Origin: Zoogloea sp035335645
GTDB lineage: Bacteria; Pseudomonadota; Gammaproteobacteria; Burkholderiales; Rhodocyclaceae
Assembly: GCA_035335645.1 (NCBI GenBank)
Contig: DAOQMM010000128.1
Location: forward strand, 1-9,039
DNA length: 9,039 bases
Direction: 5' to 3'
Part shown: positions 1 to 6,967 of the stretch, piece after piece
Position numbering within the stretch: position 1 is the first letter of the stretch
Layout of the letters: each line of letters starts with the position of its first letter
Position numbers and translations under genes: made by a program
The notes under the pieces: generated by a model
Database searches by the model: none
What the model was told of the DNA's origin: nothing
The model's input: the letters and a program-made list of their open reading frames with translations, nothing else

Positions 1-4
1 GCAT
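1..4 (-). CDS. urtE: Probable start codon of urtE (rest outside window)
   Basis: On the minus strand the urtD stop codon is followed by one base and then an ATG at 4-2, giving TGA-G-ATG-C. In urt operons the usual order is urtABCDE, and urtE encodes the second ATPase that pairs with UrtD. The tight spacing after urtD fits a translationally coupled urtE starting here. Only the ATG and one further base are visible, so the assignment rests on gene order alone. Confidence 0.4.
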
Positions 5-5
5 C

Positions 6-823
<818 letters not shown>

Positions 824-827
<4 letters not shown>

Positions 828-1939
828 GCACGGGCTCCTTCGCGGCGGGCGACGATCTTCTTCCACAGGCCCACGAGGCCCTGGGGCAGGAAGAGGGTGA
901 CGAGGATGAACAGCAGGCCGAGGAAGAACAGCCAGTATTCCGGGAAGCTCACGGTGAACCAGCTCTTGGCGAGGTTCACCGTAAAGGCGCCGATGACCGG
1001 CCCGATGAGGGTGCCGCGGCCGCCCACCGCCACCCAGATGGCGATCTCGATGGAGTTGGCGGTGGACATCTCGCCCGGGTTGATGATGCCCACCTGGGGC
1101 ACGTAGAGCGCGCCGGCGATGCCGCACAGGGCGGCCGACAGCACCCACACGAAGAGCTTGTACCAGAGCGGGTTGTAGCCCAGGAACATGACCCGCGATT
1201 CGGCGTCGCGGATCGCCGCCAGCACGCGGCCGTACTTGGACGTCACCAGCCAGCGCGCCAGCACCAGGGTGGCCGCCAGGGTGAAGGCGGTGAGGCCGAA
1301 GAGCACCAGGCGGGTTTCCGGCGAGGTGATGGAATAGCCCAGCACGCGCTTGAAGTCGGTGAAGCCGTTGTTGCCGCCGAAGCCGGTCTCGTTGCGGAAG
1401 AACAGCAGCATCGCCGCGTAGGTGAGGGCCTGGGTGATGATCGAGAAATACACGCCCTTGATCCGCGAGCGGAAGGCGAAGTAGCCGAACACGAAGGCCA
1501 CCAGCGCCGGCACGCCCACCACCAGCAGGGCGCACCACAGGAAGCTGTCGCTGCCGCTCCAGTACCAGGGCAGCTCCTTCCAGTCGAGGAACACCATGAA
1601 ATCCGGCAGATCGCTCTGGTAGCTGCCGTCGCGGCCGATCTGGCGCATCAGGTACATCCCGAAGGCGTAGCCGCCAAGGGCGAAGAACAGCCCGTGGCCG
1701 AGGGACAGGATGCCGCCGAAGCCCCAGATCAGGTCCATCGCCACCGCCACCAGGGCGTAGCACATGATCTTGCCGATCAGGGTGATGGCGTAGGCGGACA
1801 CGTGGAAGGGGCTGTCCGGCGACACGGTCAGGTGCAGCACCGGCACCAGCACCAGGGTCACCGCCAGGAACAGCCCGAGGGCCAGCCAGCCCTTGGCGTC
1901 GAGGGCCGCCAGGATGCGGAGCGTGAGGGGTTTGTGCAT
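824..1939 (-). CDS. urtC: Urea ABC transporter permease UrtC
   Basis: This 371-residue inner-membrane permease belongs to the branched-chain amino acid/urea (LivM-like) family and forms the urea channel with UrtB. The sequence is strongly hydrophobic with many membrane segments, beginning with one around residues 16-37 (GWLALGLFLAVTLVLVP). It carries the family motif GFGGILSLGHGLFFALGGYA near residues 73-92, followed by the long loop with DWKELPWYWSGSDS usual in UrtC. Its C-terminal part has the expected GALYVPQVGIINPGEM and VGGRGTLIGPVIGA segments. The start at 1939 lies 10 nt after the urtB stop with a weak GAGAG-type ribosome site. The stop overlaps the urtD start by 4 nt (ATGA), so urtB-urtC-urtD are read as one coupled unit. 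Length fits the family and no defects are visible. Confidence 0.95.
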
Positions 1940-1949
1940 GGCCGGGCTC

Positions 1950-3530
1950 TCAGTTGTCGACGAAGCGGCCCTTCAGGGCGAACAGCCCCTGCGGACGCTT
2001 CTGGATGAAGACGATGATGAAGACGAGGACGACGATCTTGGCGATCACCGCGCCGGCCCAGCCTTCCAGCAGCTTGGAGACGACCCCCAGACCGAGGGCC
2101 GCCCACACCGCGCCGGCCAGCTGCCCGACGCCGCCCAGCACCACCACCATGAAGGAATCCACGATGTAGCCCTGGCCCATGTCCGGTCCCACGTTGCTGA
2201 TCTGGGACAGGGCCACGCCGCCCAGCCCGGCGATGCCGGCGCCCAGGGCGAAGGCCAGGGTGTCGATGCGCGACGTGGGCACGCCCACGCAGCCGGCCAT
2301 GGCCCGGTTCTGGGTCACGGCGCGCACGAACATGCCCAGGCGGGTCCGGTTCATCAGCGCCCACACCAGGGTCAGCACGAAGAGGGCAAAGCCGATGATG
2401 ATGATGCGGTTCCAGGGCAGCATCAGGTTGGGCATCAGCTCGATGCCACCGGACATCCAGCTGGGGTTGGAGACCTCCACGTTCTGGGCGCCGAAGAGCA
2501 CCCGCGCCGCCTGGATCAGCACCAGCGAGATACCCCAGGTGGCGAGCAGGGTCTCCAGCGTGCGGCCGTACAGCCAGCGGATCACCGTGCGTTCCATCAC
2601 CACGCCCACCAGCGCCGCGGCCAGGAAGGCCACCGGCACCGCGGCGGGCAGATACCAGTCGATGGCGTCCGGGAAGTAGGCGCGGAACACGCTCTGCATG
2701 GCATAGGCGGAGTAGGCGCCCACCATCAGCAGCTCCCCGTGGGCCATGTTGATGACGCCCATCACCCCGTAGGTGATGGCCAGGCCCAGGGCGATGAGCA
2801 GCAGGATGCTGCCCAGGGACAGGCCGGAGAAGACCCGCCCGAGGTTCTCGGCAAAGGCCAGGCGCGATTCGATGGCCTTGACCGCCGTCACCGCCTCATA
2901 GCGCACCTTCTCGTCCGCCTCCCCCTCGACGGTGGTGAGGGCCTGCAGCTGGCTGCGGATGGTCGGCGAGGTGCTGTCCGCCAGGGCCCGCACGGCCGCC
3001 AGACGCACCGCCGGATCGGGGCTGCCCAGGGTGGCCTGGGCGTGGGCGGTGGCGAGCAGGGCCTTGATGCCGGCGTCGCTTTCCTTGTCCAGCGCGCGGG
3101 CGAGGAGGGGCGCCAACTCCGGGGTCGCGCCGGTCTGGAGCTTCTGGGCGGAATCCTTGCGCACCGCCGGGTCACCGTCGAAGAGACGCAGGGCCGCCAG
3201 GGCGCCGGCCAGCTCGCCGCGGATGCGGTTGTTCACCGTCACCGAGTCCGGGCTGTCGGGCATCGGGATGGCGGCGCCGCTGGCGGCGTCGAAGGCCTTG
3301 TCGTCGGCGACGATCACCACCTTGTCGCCGGCCACATAGAGGCTGTCGTCGGCCATCGCCTGGAGCACCCGCAGGGCGTCCGGGTCGGCGCTCTGGACGA
3401 GCGCACGGATCGCCGCCACCTTCTCGGTGGAATCGTCATCGGCGAGTTTCCGCACCTGGGCCGCGTCCAGCGCGGCGTGGGCCGCGAGGCTGCAGGCGCA
3501 GAGCAGCAGGAAGAGGAGTCTTTTGATCAT
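1950..3530 (-). CDS. urtB: Urea ABC transporter permease UrtB with periplasmic N-terminal extension
   Basis: This 526-residue permease belongs to the LivH-like family. Residues 1-19 (MIKRLLFLLLCACSLAAHA) form a Sec signal peptide with probable cleavage after AHA. Residues 20 to about 225 are a soluble periplasmic domain rich in Ala/Leu/Asp helices with HEAT-like repeats (for example DPAVRLAAVRALADSTSPTI), the long N-terminal extension that distinguishes UrtB from LivH. The membrane part starts near residue 230 and contains YGVMGVINMAHGELLMVGAY, the permease motif, and later GAGIAGLGGVALSQISNVGP and the C-terminal QKRPQGLFALKGR. The frame is open upstream, but the ATG at 3530 is the only start that gives the signal peptide. 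Its ribosome site is weak (GGACGGAC). A promoter copy of the urtA type lies 38-86 nt upstream, so urtBCD may be transcribed separately from urtA-cynS. Confidence 0.95.
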   Translation of the reverse strand: MIKRLLFLLLCACSLAAHAALDAAQVRKLADDDSTEKVAAIRALVQSADPDALRVLQAMADDSLYVAGDKVVIVADDKAFDAASGAAIPMPDSPDSVTVNNRIRGELAGALAALRLFDGDPAVRKDSAQKLQTGATPELAPLLARALDKESDAGIKALLATAHAQATLGSPDPAVRLAAVRALADSTSPTIRSQLQALTTVEGEADEKVRYEAVTAVKAIESRLAFAENLGRVFSGLSLGSILLLIALGLAITYGVMGVINMAHGELLMVGAYSAYAMQSVFRAYFPDAIDWYLPAAVPVAFLAAALVGVVMERTVIRWLYGRTLETLLATWGISLVLIQAARVLFGAQNVEVSNPSWMSGGIELMPNLMLPWNRIIIIGFALFVLTLVWALMNRTRLGMFVRAVTQNRAMAGCVGVPTSRIDTLAFALGAGIAGLGGVALSQISNVGPDMGQGYIVDSFMVVVLGGVGQLAGAVWAALGLGVVSKLLEGWAGAVIAKIVVLVFIIVFIQKRPQGLFALKGRFVDN

Positions 3531-3567
3531 GAACGGTCCGTCCGCAGATTGGTGCAGTGCAGGAGAG

Positions 3568-3616
3568 AGCTTACGGAGCAGGCCCGCAGGCTTGAATACG
3601 ATGAATTGCGTAGGGG
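3568..3616 (-). promoter_or_regulatory. Candidate urtB promoter with regulator site shared with urtA
   Basis: On the minus strand CCCCTACGCAA (3616-3606), five bases, then CGTATTC (3600-3594) matches the urtA upstream region at every non-spacer position. Its core is the interrupted palindrome TACG-N8-CGTA (3612-3597). Exactly 23 nt after this core is the -10-like hexamer TAAGCT (3573-3568), preceded by GCTCC as in the urtA copy. Transcription would begin near 3561, leaving about a 30-nt leader before the urtB ATG at 3530. No good -35 box is seen, which suits an activator-dependent promoter with the site centred about 43 nt upstream of the start. The motif and spacing are seen directly; function and regulator are inferred. 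Confidence 0.6.
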
Positions 3617-3621
3617 CCGTT

Positions 3622-3660
3622 CGCGGCGGCGGCCCCGCCGGGGGGCGCCGGCCGCGGCGC
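3622..3660 (-). other. GC-only block with hairpin after cynS
   Basis: All 39 bases are G or C, beginning 2 nt beyond the cynS stop. Within it, GGCGGCCCC (3628-3636) and GGGGCGCC (3642-3649) pair with one bulge around a 5-nt loop. There is no T run after the hairpin on the minus strand, so it is not a standard intrinsic terminator. It may protect the cynS mRNA 3' end or slow polymerase just ahead of the urtB promoter. Confidence 0.4.
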
Positions 3661-3661
3661 A

Positions 3662-4105
3662 TCAGTAGGTCTTGTAAGGCAGGAACTTGCCGCTCATGAC
3701 GATCTTCACCCGGTCGCCCTTGGGGTCCGGTTCGCGGGTCAGGTCCATGTGGAAATCGATGGCGCTCATGATCCCGTCGCCGAATTCCTCGTGGATCAGG
3801 GCCTTGAAGGTGGTGCCATACACATTCACCAGCTCGTAGAAGCGGTAGATCAGCGGATCGGTGGGCACGGCGGTGGGCAGGCTGCCCTTGTAGGGCACGA
3901 TCTGCAGCTGCTCCACGGCCTCGTCGGGCAGGTCGAGGGCGGCGCCCACGGCCTGGGCCTGGGCGGCGCTGAGGGTCATCTGGCCGAGCAGGGCGGCGGT
4001 CGTCCATTCCTTGCTCTGGCCGACGATCTCGGCGAGGCGGGCCCAGCTGAGCTGCTTCTTCAGCTTGCGGACGAGGATCAGGTCGGTGACATCTTCACGC
4101 TTCAT
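3662..4105 (-). CDS. cynS: Cyanase (cyanate hydratase) CynS
   Basis: Cyanase condenses cyanate with bicarbonate to give carbamate and CO2, and carbamate breaks down to ammonia and CO2, so it both detoxifies cyanate and frees nitrogen. It is a cytoplasmic homodecamer. The 147 residues show an N-terminal helical DNA-binding-like domain (about 1-70, with WARLAEIVGQSKEW) and the C-terminal catalytic domain with PTDPLIYRFYELVNVYGTTF. The three catalytic residues known in E. coli (Arg96, Glu99, Ser122) correspond to R88, E91 and S114 here, with identical spacing of 3 and 23. The start at 4105 is supported by GGAG eight nt upstream and by the normal family length. The gene sits between urtA and urtB in the same direction, without the cynT carbonic anhydrase or cynX exporter of the E. 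coli operon. That links it to urea use, probably by removing cyanate formed from urea. Confidence 0.96.
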   Translation of the reverse strand: MKREDVTDLILVRKLKKQLSWARLAEIVGQSKEWTTAALLGQMTLSAAQAQAVGAALDLPDEAVEQLQIVPYKGSLPTAVPTDPLIYRFYELVNVYGTTFKALIHEEFGDGIMSAIDFHMDLTREPDPKGDRVKIVMSGKFLPYKTY

Positions 4106-4165
4106 GGGGATTCTCCGGAATTGGGCGGGGGACGGCGGGCGGTGCGGGGCTGCGGGCGCGTCAGG

Positions 4166-4200
4166 CACGACAAAACGGGGGCCGCAGCCCCCGTTTCGTG
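4166..4200 (-). terminator. Terminator-like hairpin between urtA and cynS (possible attenuator)
   Basis: AAACGGGGGC (4173-4182) and GCCCCCGTTT (4187-4196) form a perfect 10-bp stem with a 4-nt loop. CACG/CGTG arms outside (4166-4169, 4197-4200) can extend it across a 3-nt bulge. Read on the minus strand, the stem ends in TTTT followed by GTCGTG, so the U run is short. It lies 24 nt beyond the urtA stop. It probably ends part of the urtA transcripts or protects the urtA mRNA, giving more binding protein than cynS and permease, a common pattern in ABC operons. Strength is uncertain because of the short U run. Confidence 0.6.
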
Positions 4201-4224
4201 CGACGCTCACGACATCGGACGGGA

Positions 4225-5496
4225 TTACTTGCCTTCCGGCTCGTCCTTCTTCTTGTCGTTGCCGGGGATGTAGGGGCTCCACGGGGCCGCGCGGACCGGG
4301 CCGGGGGTCTTCCACACCACGTTGAACTGGCCGTCCGCCTTCACTTCGCCGATGAACACCGGCTTGTGCAGGTGGTGGTTCTTCTCGTCCATCTTGGCGA
4401 CGAAGCCCGACGGCGCCTTGAAGGTCTGGCCCGCCATGGCGGCGATGACCTTGTCCACATCGGTGCTCTTGGCCTTCTCGACGGCCTGGGCCCACATGTG
4501 GATGCCGATGTAGGTGGCTTCCATCGGGTCGTTGGTCACCACCTTGTCGGCGTTGGGCAGCTTCTGCTTCTTCGCCCAGTCCTTGTACATCTTCACGAAC
4601 TTGGTGTTTTCCGGGTTCTTCAGGGACATGAAGTAGTTCCACGCCGCCAGGTGGCCCACCAGCGGCTTGGTATCCACGCCGCGCAGCTCCTCTTCACCCA
4701 CCGAGAAGGCCACCACCGGCACGTCCGTCGCCTTCAGGCCGGCGTTGCCCAGTTCCTTGTAGAAGGGCACGTTGGAGTCGCCGTTGATCGTGGACACCAC
4801 CGCGGTCTTCTTGCCCTCGGACGCGAACTTCTTGATCTTGGCGATGATCGTCTGATAGTCGCTGTGACCGAAGGGCGTGTAGTCCTCCATGATGTCCTCG
4901 TCCTTCACACCCTTGCTGTGCAGGAAGGCGCGCAGGATCTTGTTGGTGGTGCGCGGATACACGTAGTCGGTGCCCAGCAGCACAAAGCGCTTGGCCTCGC
5001 CACCGTCCTTGCTCATCAGGTATTCCACCGCCGGAATCGCCTGCTGGTTGGGCGCGGCGCCGGTGTAGAAGACGTTCTTCTCGAGCTCTTCACCCTCGTA
5101 CTGCACCGGGTAGAAGAGCAGGCCGTTGAGTTCCTTGTAGACCGGCAGCACCGACTTGCGGGACACCGAGGTCCAGCAGCCGAAGGTCACCGCCACCTTG
5201 TCCTTGGTCAGCAGCTGGCGCGCCTTTTCGGCGAACAGCGGCCAGTTGGAGGCCGGGTCCACCACCACCGGCTCCAGCTTCTTGCCCATCACGCCACCGG
5301 CCTTGTTGATCTCGTCGATGGTCATCAGCGCGGTTTCCTTCAGCGCCGTCTCGGAGATGGCCATGGTGCCGGACAGGGAATGCAGGATGCCCACCTTGAT
5401 GGTGTCGGCCGCCTGCGCGGCAAAGGACGCGAAACCGGCGGTGGCCATCGCCAGGGACAGGGCGGTGGCCTTGATGAAGGTGCGACGATTGCTCAT
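4225..5496 (-). CDS. urtA: Urea ABC transporter substrate-binding protein UrtA
   Basis: This 423-residue periplasmic receptor captures urea and delivers it to UrtBC. The N-terminus MSNRRTFIKATALSLAMATA carries a twin-arginine motif (R4 R5, SNRRTFIK), a hydrophobic core and an AQA-AD cleavage site near residue 29, so export by Tat as a folded protein is likely. The mature part begins DTIKVGILHSLSGTMAISE, the family opening, and includes TFGCWTSVSRKSVLPVYKEL, GLLFYPVQYEGEE and the LLGTDYVYPRTTN hinge region characteristic of UrtA and the related short-chain amide receptors (FmdD/AmiC type). A urea role is favoured over amides by the urtBCD neighbours. The start at 5496 has GAGGAG about 6 nt upstream. 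The lysine-rich tail KKKDEPEGK ends the protein. A terminator-like hairpin follows before cynS. Confidence 0.95.
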   Translation of the reverse strand: MSNRRTFIKATALSLAMATAGFASFAAQAADTIKVGILHSLSGTMAISETALKETALMTIDEINKAGGVMGKKLEPVVVDPASNWPLFAEKARQLLTKDKVAVTFGCWTSVSRKSVLPVYKELNGLLFYPVQYEGEELEKNVFYTGAAPNQQAIPAVEYLMSKDGGEAKRFVLLGTDYVYPRTTNKILRAFLHSKGVKDEDIMEDYTPFGHSDYQTIIAKIKKFASEGKKTAVVSTINGDSNVPFYKELGNAGLKATDVPVVAFSVGEEELRGVDTKPLVGHLAAWNYFMSLKNPENTKFVKMYKDWAKKQKLPNADKVVTNDPMEATYIGIHMWAQAVEKAKSTDVDKVIAAMAGQTFKAPSGFVAKMDEKNHHLHKPVFIGEVKADGQFNVVWKTPGPVRAAPWSPYIPGNDKKKDEPEGK

Positions 5497-5528
5497 GGAA
5501 GCTCCTCATTCGAAAGGGGAATCGGGTG

Positions 5529-5542
5529 GCACCGGGCGGTGC
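5529..5542. repeat. Small inverted repeat in the urtA leader
   Basis: GCACC-N4-GGTGC lies between the predicted urtA transcription start (about 5547) and the start codon. It can form a short hairpin in the mRNA leader. It resembles an NtrC half-site pair, but the spacer is one base shorter than the usual GCACC-N5-GGTGC and it lies downstream of the promoter, so an NtrC role is not claimed. Confidence 0.3.
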
Positions 5543-5553
5543 GACACGACGCC

Positions 5554-5613
5554 AGAGTAAGGAGCGGGGGAGGACGGGGGAATACGTCAGATTGCGTAGG
5601 GGTGCGTAGGGGG
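5554..5613 (-). promoter_or_regulatory. Candidate urtA promoter with tandem regulator sites
   Basis: Reading the minus strand, two copies of CCCCTACGCA stand in tandem exactly 10 bp apart (5612-5603 and 5602-5593). The inner copy continues to CGTATTC, giving the core TACG-N8-CGTA at 5598-5583. A -10-like TACTCT (5559-5554) begins exactly 23 nt after the core, preceded by GCTCC, as at urtB. Transcription would start near 5547, about 50 nt before the ATG, with the site centred near -43. The extra upstream half-site on the same helix face, absent at urtB, would allow a second regulator subunit. TAC-N10-GTA symmetry resembles sites of NarL/LuxR-type response regulators, but the match to the NarL heptamer is only partial. 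Confidence 0.6.
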
Positions 5614-5626
5614 AGATGCCTGGGCT

Positions 5627-5752
5627 TCAGAGCTTATGGCTGGCACGGCCGACATCGTCGAATTCGGCGATGTCGTCGTGGAGGGCGCCCAGATCCTGCT
5701 CCGCCCCCTCGGTGAGCAGGACTTCGAGCCGGGCAGCCGTGCGCGCCCTCAG
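5627..5752 (-). pseudogene. Truncated ParE/RelE-family toxin remnant
   Basis: The frame encodes 41 residues ending in TGA at 5629-5627. Residues 9-35 (LEVLLTEGAEQDLGALHDDI, then AEFDDVG) match the N-terminal strand and helix of ParE/RelE-type toxins, which run to about 95-100 residues. The C-terminal half, which in this family has the catalytic or target-binding strands (the FPERG and YRVIYRV regions), is missing. The frame begins at CTG, which overlaps the antitoxin TGA as CTGA exactly where an ATGA overlap would be expected. No ATG, GTG or TTG precedes the conserved part. The gene is therefore both truncated and start-impaired, and the toxin should be inactive. Its end is 14 nt from the urtA tandem operator. 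The family match is from memory. Confidence 0.75.
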
Positions 5753-6024
5753 TCGGAGGCGCGCTTGGCGCGGAGGCGGGCAACAACGTCGGCCACAGGC
5801 TTGAGCTTGCCCGCCACCGCCTCCCGATGGCCCAACGCCAGGATTTTCTGCAAGGCCAGTGTTTCTTGCGTCTCTTCGAACGAGGCGATGTCCTGCAGAA
5901 CAGCCTTCGCTTCGCAGTTTTGGGTGATGACCATCGGTTCGCGCTGCTCCGCGAGGTGCGTGAGAACCTCGGCAGCGTTGGTTATGAGATCGCTGATGGG
6001 CTTGATCTGTGATGAGTCGCGCAC
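5749..6024 (-). CDS. Type II antitoxin, Phd/YefM family
   Basis: With the GTG start at 6024 this is a 91-residue protein whose opening IKPISDLITNAAEVLTHLAE (7-26), then REPMVITQNCEAKAVLQDI (28-46), is the DNA-binding and dimerising fold of Phd/YefM antitoxins. The C-terminal half (ETQETLALQKILALGHREAV onward) is the helical toxin-binding tail. GTG is preferred because GGAG lies 7 nt upstream and the product starts right at the conserved fold. An ATG further upstream in frame (6177) would overlap the neighbouring gene's end and add an arginine-rich, non-conserved stretch. These antitoxins neutralise a ParE/RelE toxin and repress their own promoter. Here the partner is only a fragment, so this is an orphan antitoxin that may still bind DNA or neutralise other toxins. 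The 128 nt upstream to 6153 hold no other gene I can see. Confidence 0.85.
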   Translation of the reverse strand: MRDSSQIKPISDLITNAAEVLTHLAEQREPMVITQNCEAKAVLQDIASFEETQETLALQKILALGHREAVAGKLKPVADVVARLRAKRASD

Positions 6025-6152
6025 GGGCCTGCTCCGGACAGGCCGGCGATGGCGGTGATTTAACTCAGAGAGTGGGCCGGATTCGGGCGAGGTCATCGTT
6101 GTGTGGCGGAATGTGCTGAAAACGGCGCTTTTTCGAGGAGCCCAGAGATTGA

Positions 6153-6794
6153 TCAGGATTGTCGCCGCGTGAACCATTTGACAAGCTTGCTGCTTCCAAT
6201 TGCACCACCAACGCCACCAATCAATCCGCCGATTGCGGTTCCGACTCCGGGGAAAAACGCTGTTCCAATCGCTGCCCCGGCTATAGCCCCGCCAAGCCCC
6301 CCTGAGTTTGTAGCTGCACTTTCGGCGGTGCGTTTTTTGGCTTCGGCAATATCAATCTTGCCTGTTGAATATTTGTGGATAGTGATAGAAGTTTCAATGG
6401 CGAATACTGCAAGCGTAATTGGCGCAGCACAACGAGCCACACTTTTCACGGCTTGAGATACCGTTGCATTAGCAACAGAGGCGGTTGCATTAGCAGTAAC
6501 GCGTGCAGTTTGTGCGATGGTCGCATCTGCGGCGGGTGCCGTAACCTGGATCATCCTCGCAGCTTTCTCCCCCATCGAAATGTGCATTGCAGCTTGTTCA
6601 GCAATGGCCGTCGGAATTGGGAGTTTTGATGTGGTCAGGTAGTTGGACACGATTTTAGCCCACGCCACGTTCCGGTCTGCTGCGGCAACCTGCCCCATTG
6701 ACACAAAACCATCTGCTGCGCGGCCTGCCATTTTGTAAAGGGCTTTCGCGGTTTCATTGTTCATCTGACCAATACTAGTCATCATCATTTTCAT
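6153..6794 (-). CDS. Uncharacterised protein with C-terminal double glycine zipper
   Basis: I do not recognise a named family for this protein of up to 213 residues. Residues 1-110 are mainly alanine-rich helix (for example VTAPAADATIAQTARVTANA). Residues 117-138 are moderately hydrophobic (AAPITLAVFAIETSITI). Residues 165-200 form two glycine zippers: G165/169/173/177 and G185/189/193/197 at four-residue spacing, separated by TAFFPGV. This arrangement suits a hairpin of two close-packed membrane helices, as in glycine-zipper and some pore-forming proteins. A basic tail (KLVKWFTRRQS) follows. The first ATG is only 3 nt from AGAGG, so Met3 (6788) or Met4 is the likelier start. It ends 128 nt before the antitoxin gene and lies downstream of the YaaW-like gene, in the same lower-GC block. 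Membrane association is inferred; no signal peptide is visible. Confidence 0.75.
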   Translation of the reverse strand: MKMMMTSIGQMNNETAKALYKMAGRAADGFVSMGQVAAADRNVAWAKIVSNYLTTSKLPIPTAIAEQAAMHISMGEKAARMIQVTAPAADATIAQTARVTANATASVANATVSQAVKSVARCAAPITLAVFAIETSITIHKYSTGKIDIAEAKKRTAESAATNSGGLGGAIAGAAIGTAFFPGVGTAIGGLIGGVGGAIGSSKLVKWFTRRQS

Positions 6795-6807
6795 TTACCT
6801 CTTTTTG

Positions 6808-6891
6808 TTACGCTCTAGCTTGGTTCGTTGTGTTGATGATTAGGCAACAGAGGGCAATCAAGACGAAGCTTGAAAATGCAAAAAATGCCAA
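6808..6891 (-). CDS. Possible 27-residue hydrophobic peptide (speculative)
   Basis: In the 173-nt gap between the YaaW-like and glycine-zipper genes, a frame from TTG at 6891 to TAA at 6808 encodes 27 residues opening LAFFAFSSFVLIALCCLI and ending INTTNQARA. This is one continuous membrane-helix-like segment with a short polar tail, similar in shape to small single-helix membrane peptides. There is no clear ribosome site and the start is not ATG. A long hydrophobic run can arise by chance in a T-rich strand, so confidence is low. Confidence 0.15.
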   Translation of the reverse strand: MAFFAFSSFVLIALCCLIINTTNQARA

Positions 6892-6967
6892 TCCAATTCA
6901 AGGCGTCACCATTGAGGCTTTTGCAAGGGCCCCGTTGTCAACCAAAACGAAGTCAAAATTAGCATAA

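Noticed and set aside
1893..3668. Long plus-strand open frame of 591 codons opposite urtB
   Set aside because: It is antisense to urtB and part of urtC, rich in His, Gln, Gly and Arg as expected from mirrored GC-rich codons, and has no recognisable domain. The minus-strand genes explain the region fully.
5527..5542. Sigma-54 promoter or NtrC site upstream of urtA
   Set aside because: TGGCAC followed by GGTGC resembles a -24/-12 element, but the spacing is off by one and it points away from urtA. The GCACC-N4-GGTGC repeat is one base short of the NtrC spacing and lies in the mRNA leader.
4198..5715. Long plus-strand open frame of 505 codons opposite urtA
   Set aside because: Shadow of urtA: low-complexity product, no domain and no ribosome site, while urtA has a clear signal peptide and family motifs.
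6025..6177. Longer antitoxin starting from the upstream ATG at 6177
   Set aside because: It would overlap the end of the glycine-zipper gene and add an arginine- and proline-rich stretch not typical of Phd antitoxins, whereas GTG at 6024 has GGAG at the right distance.
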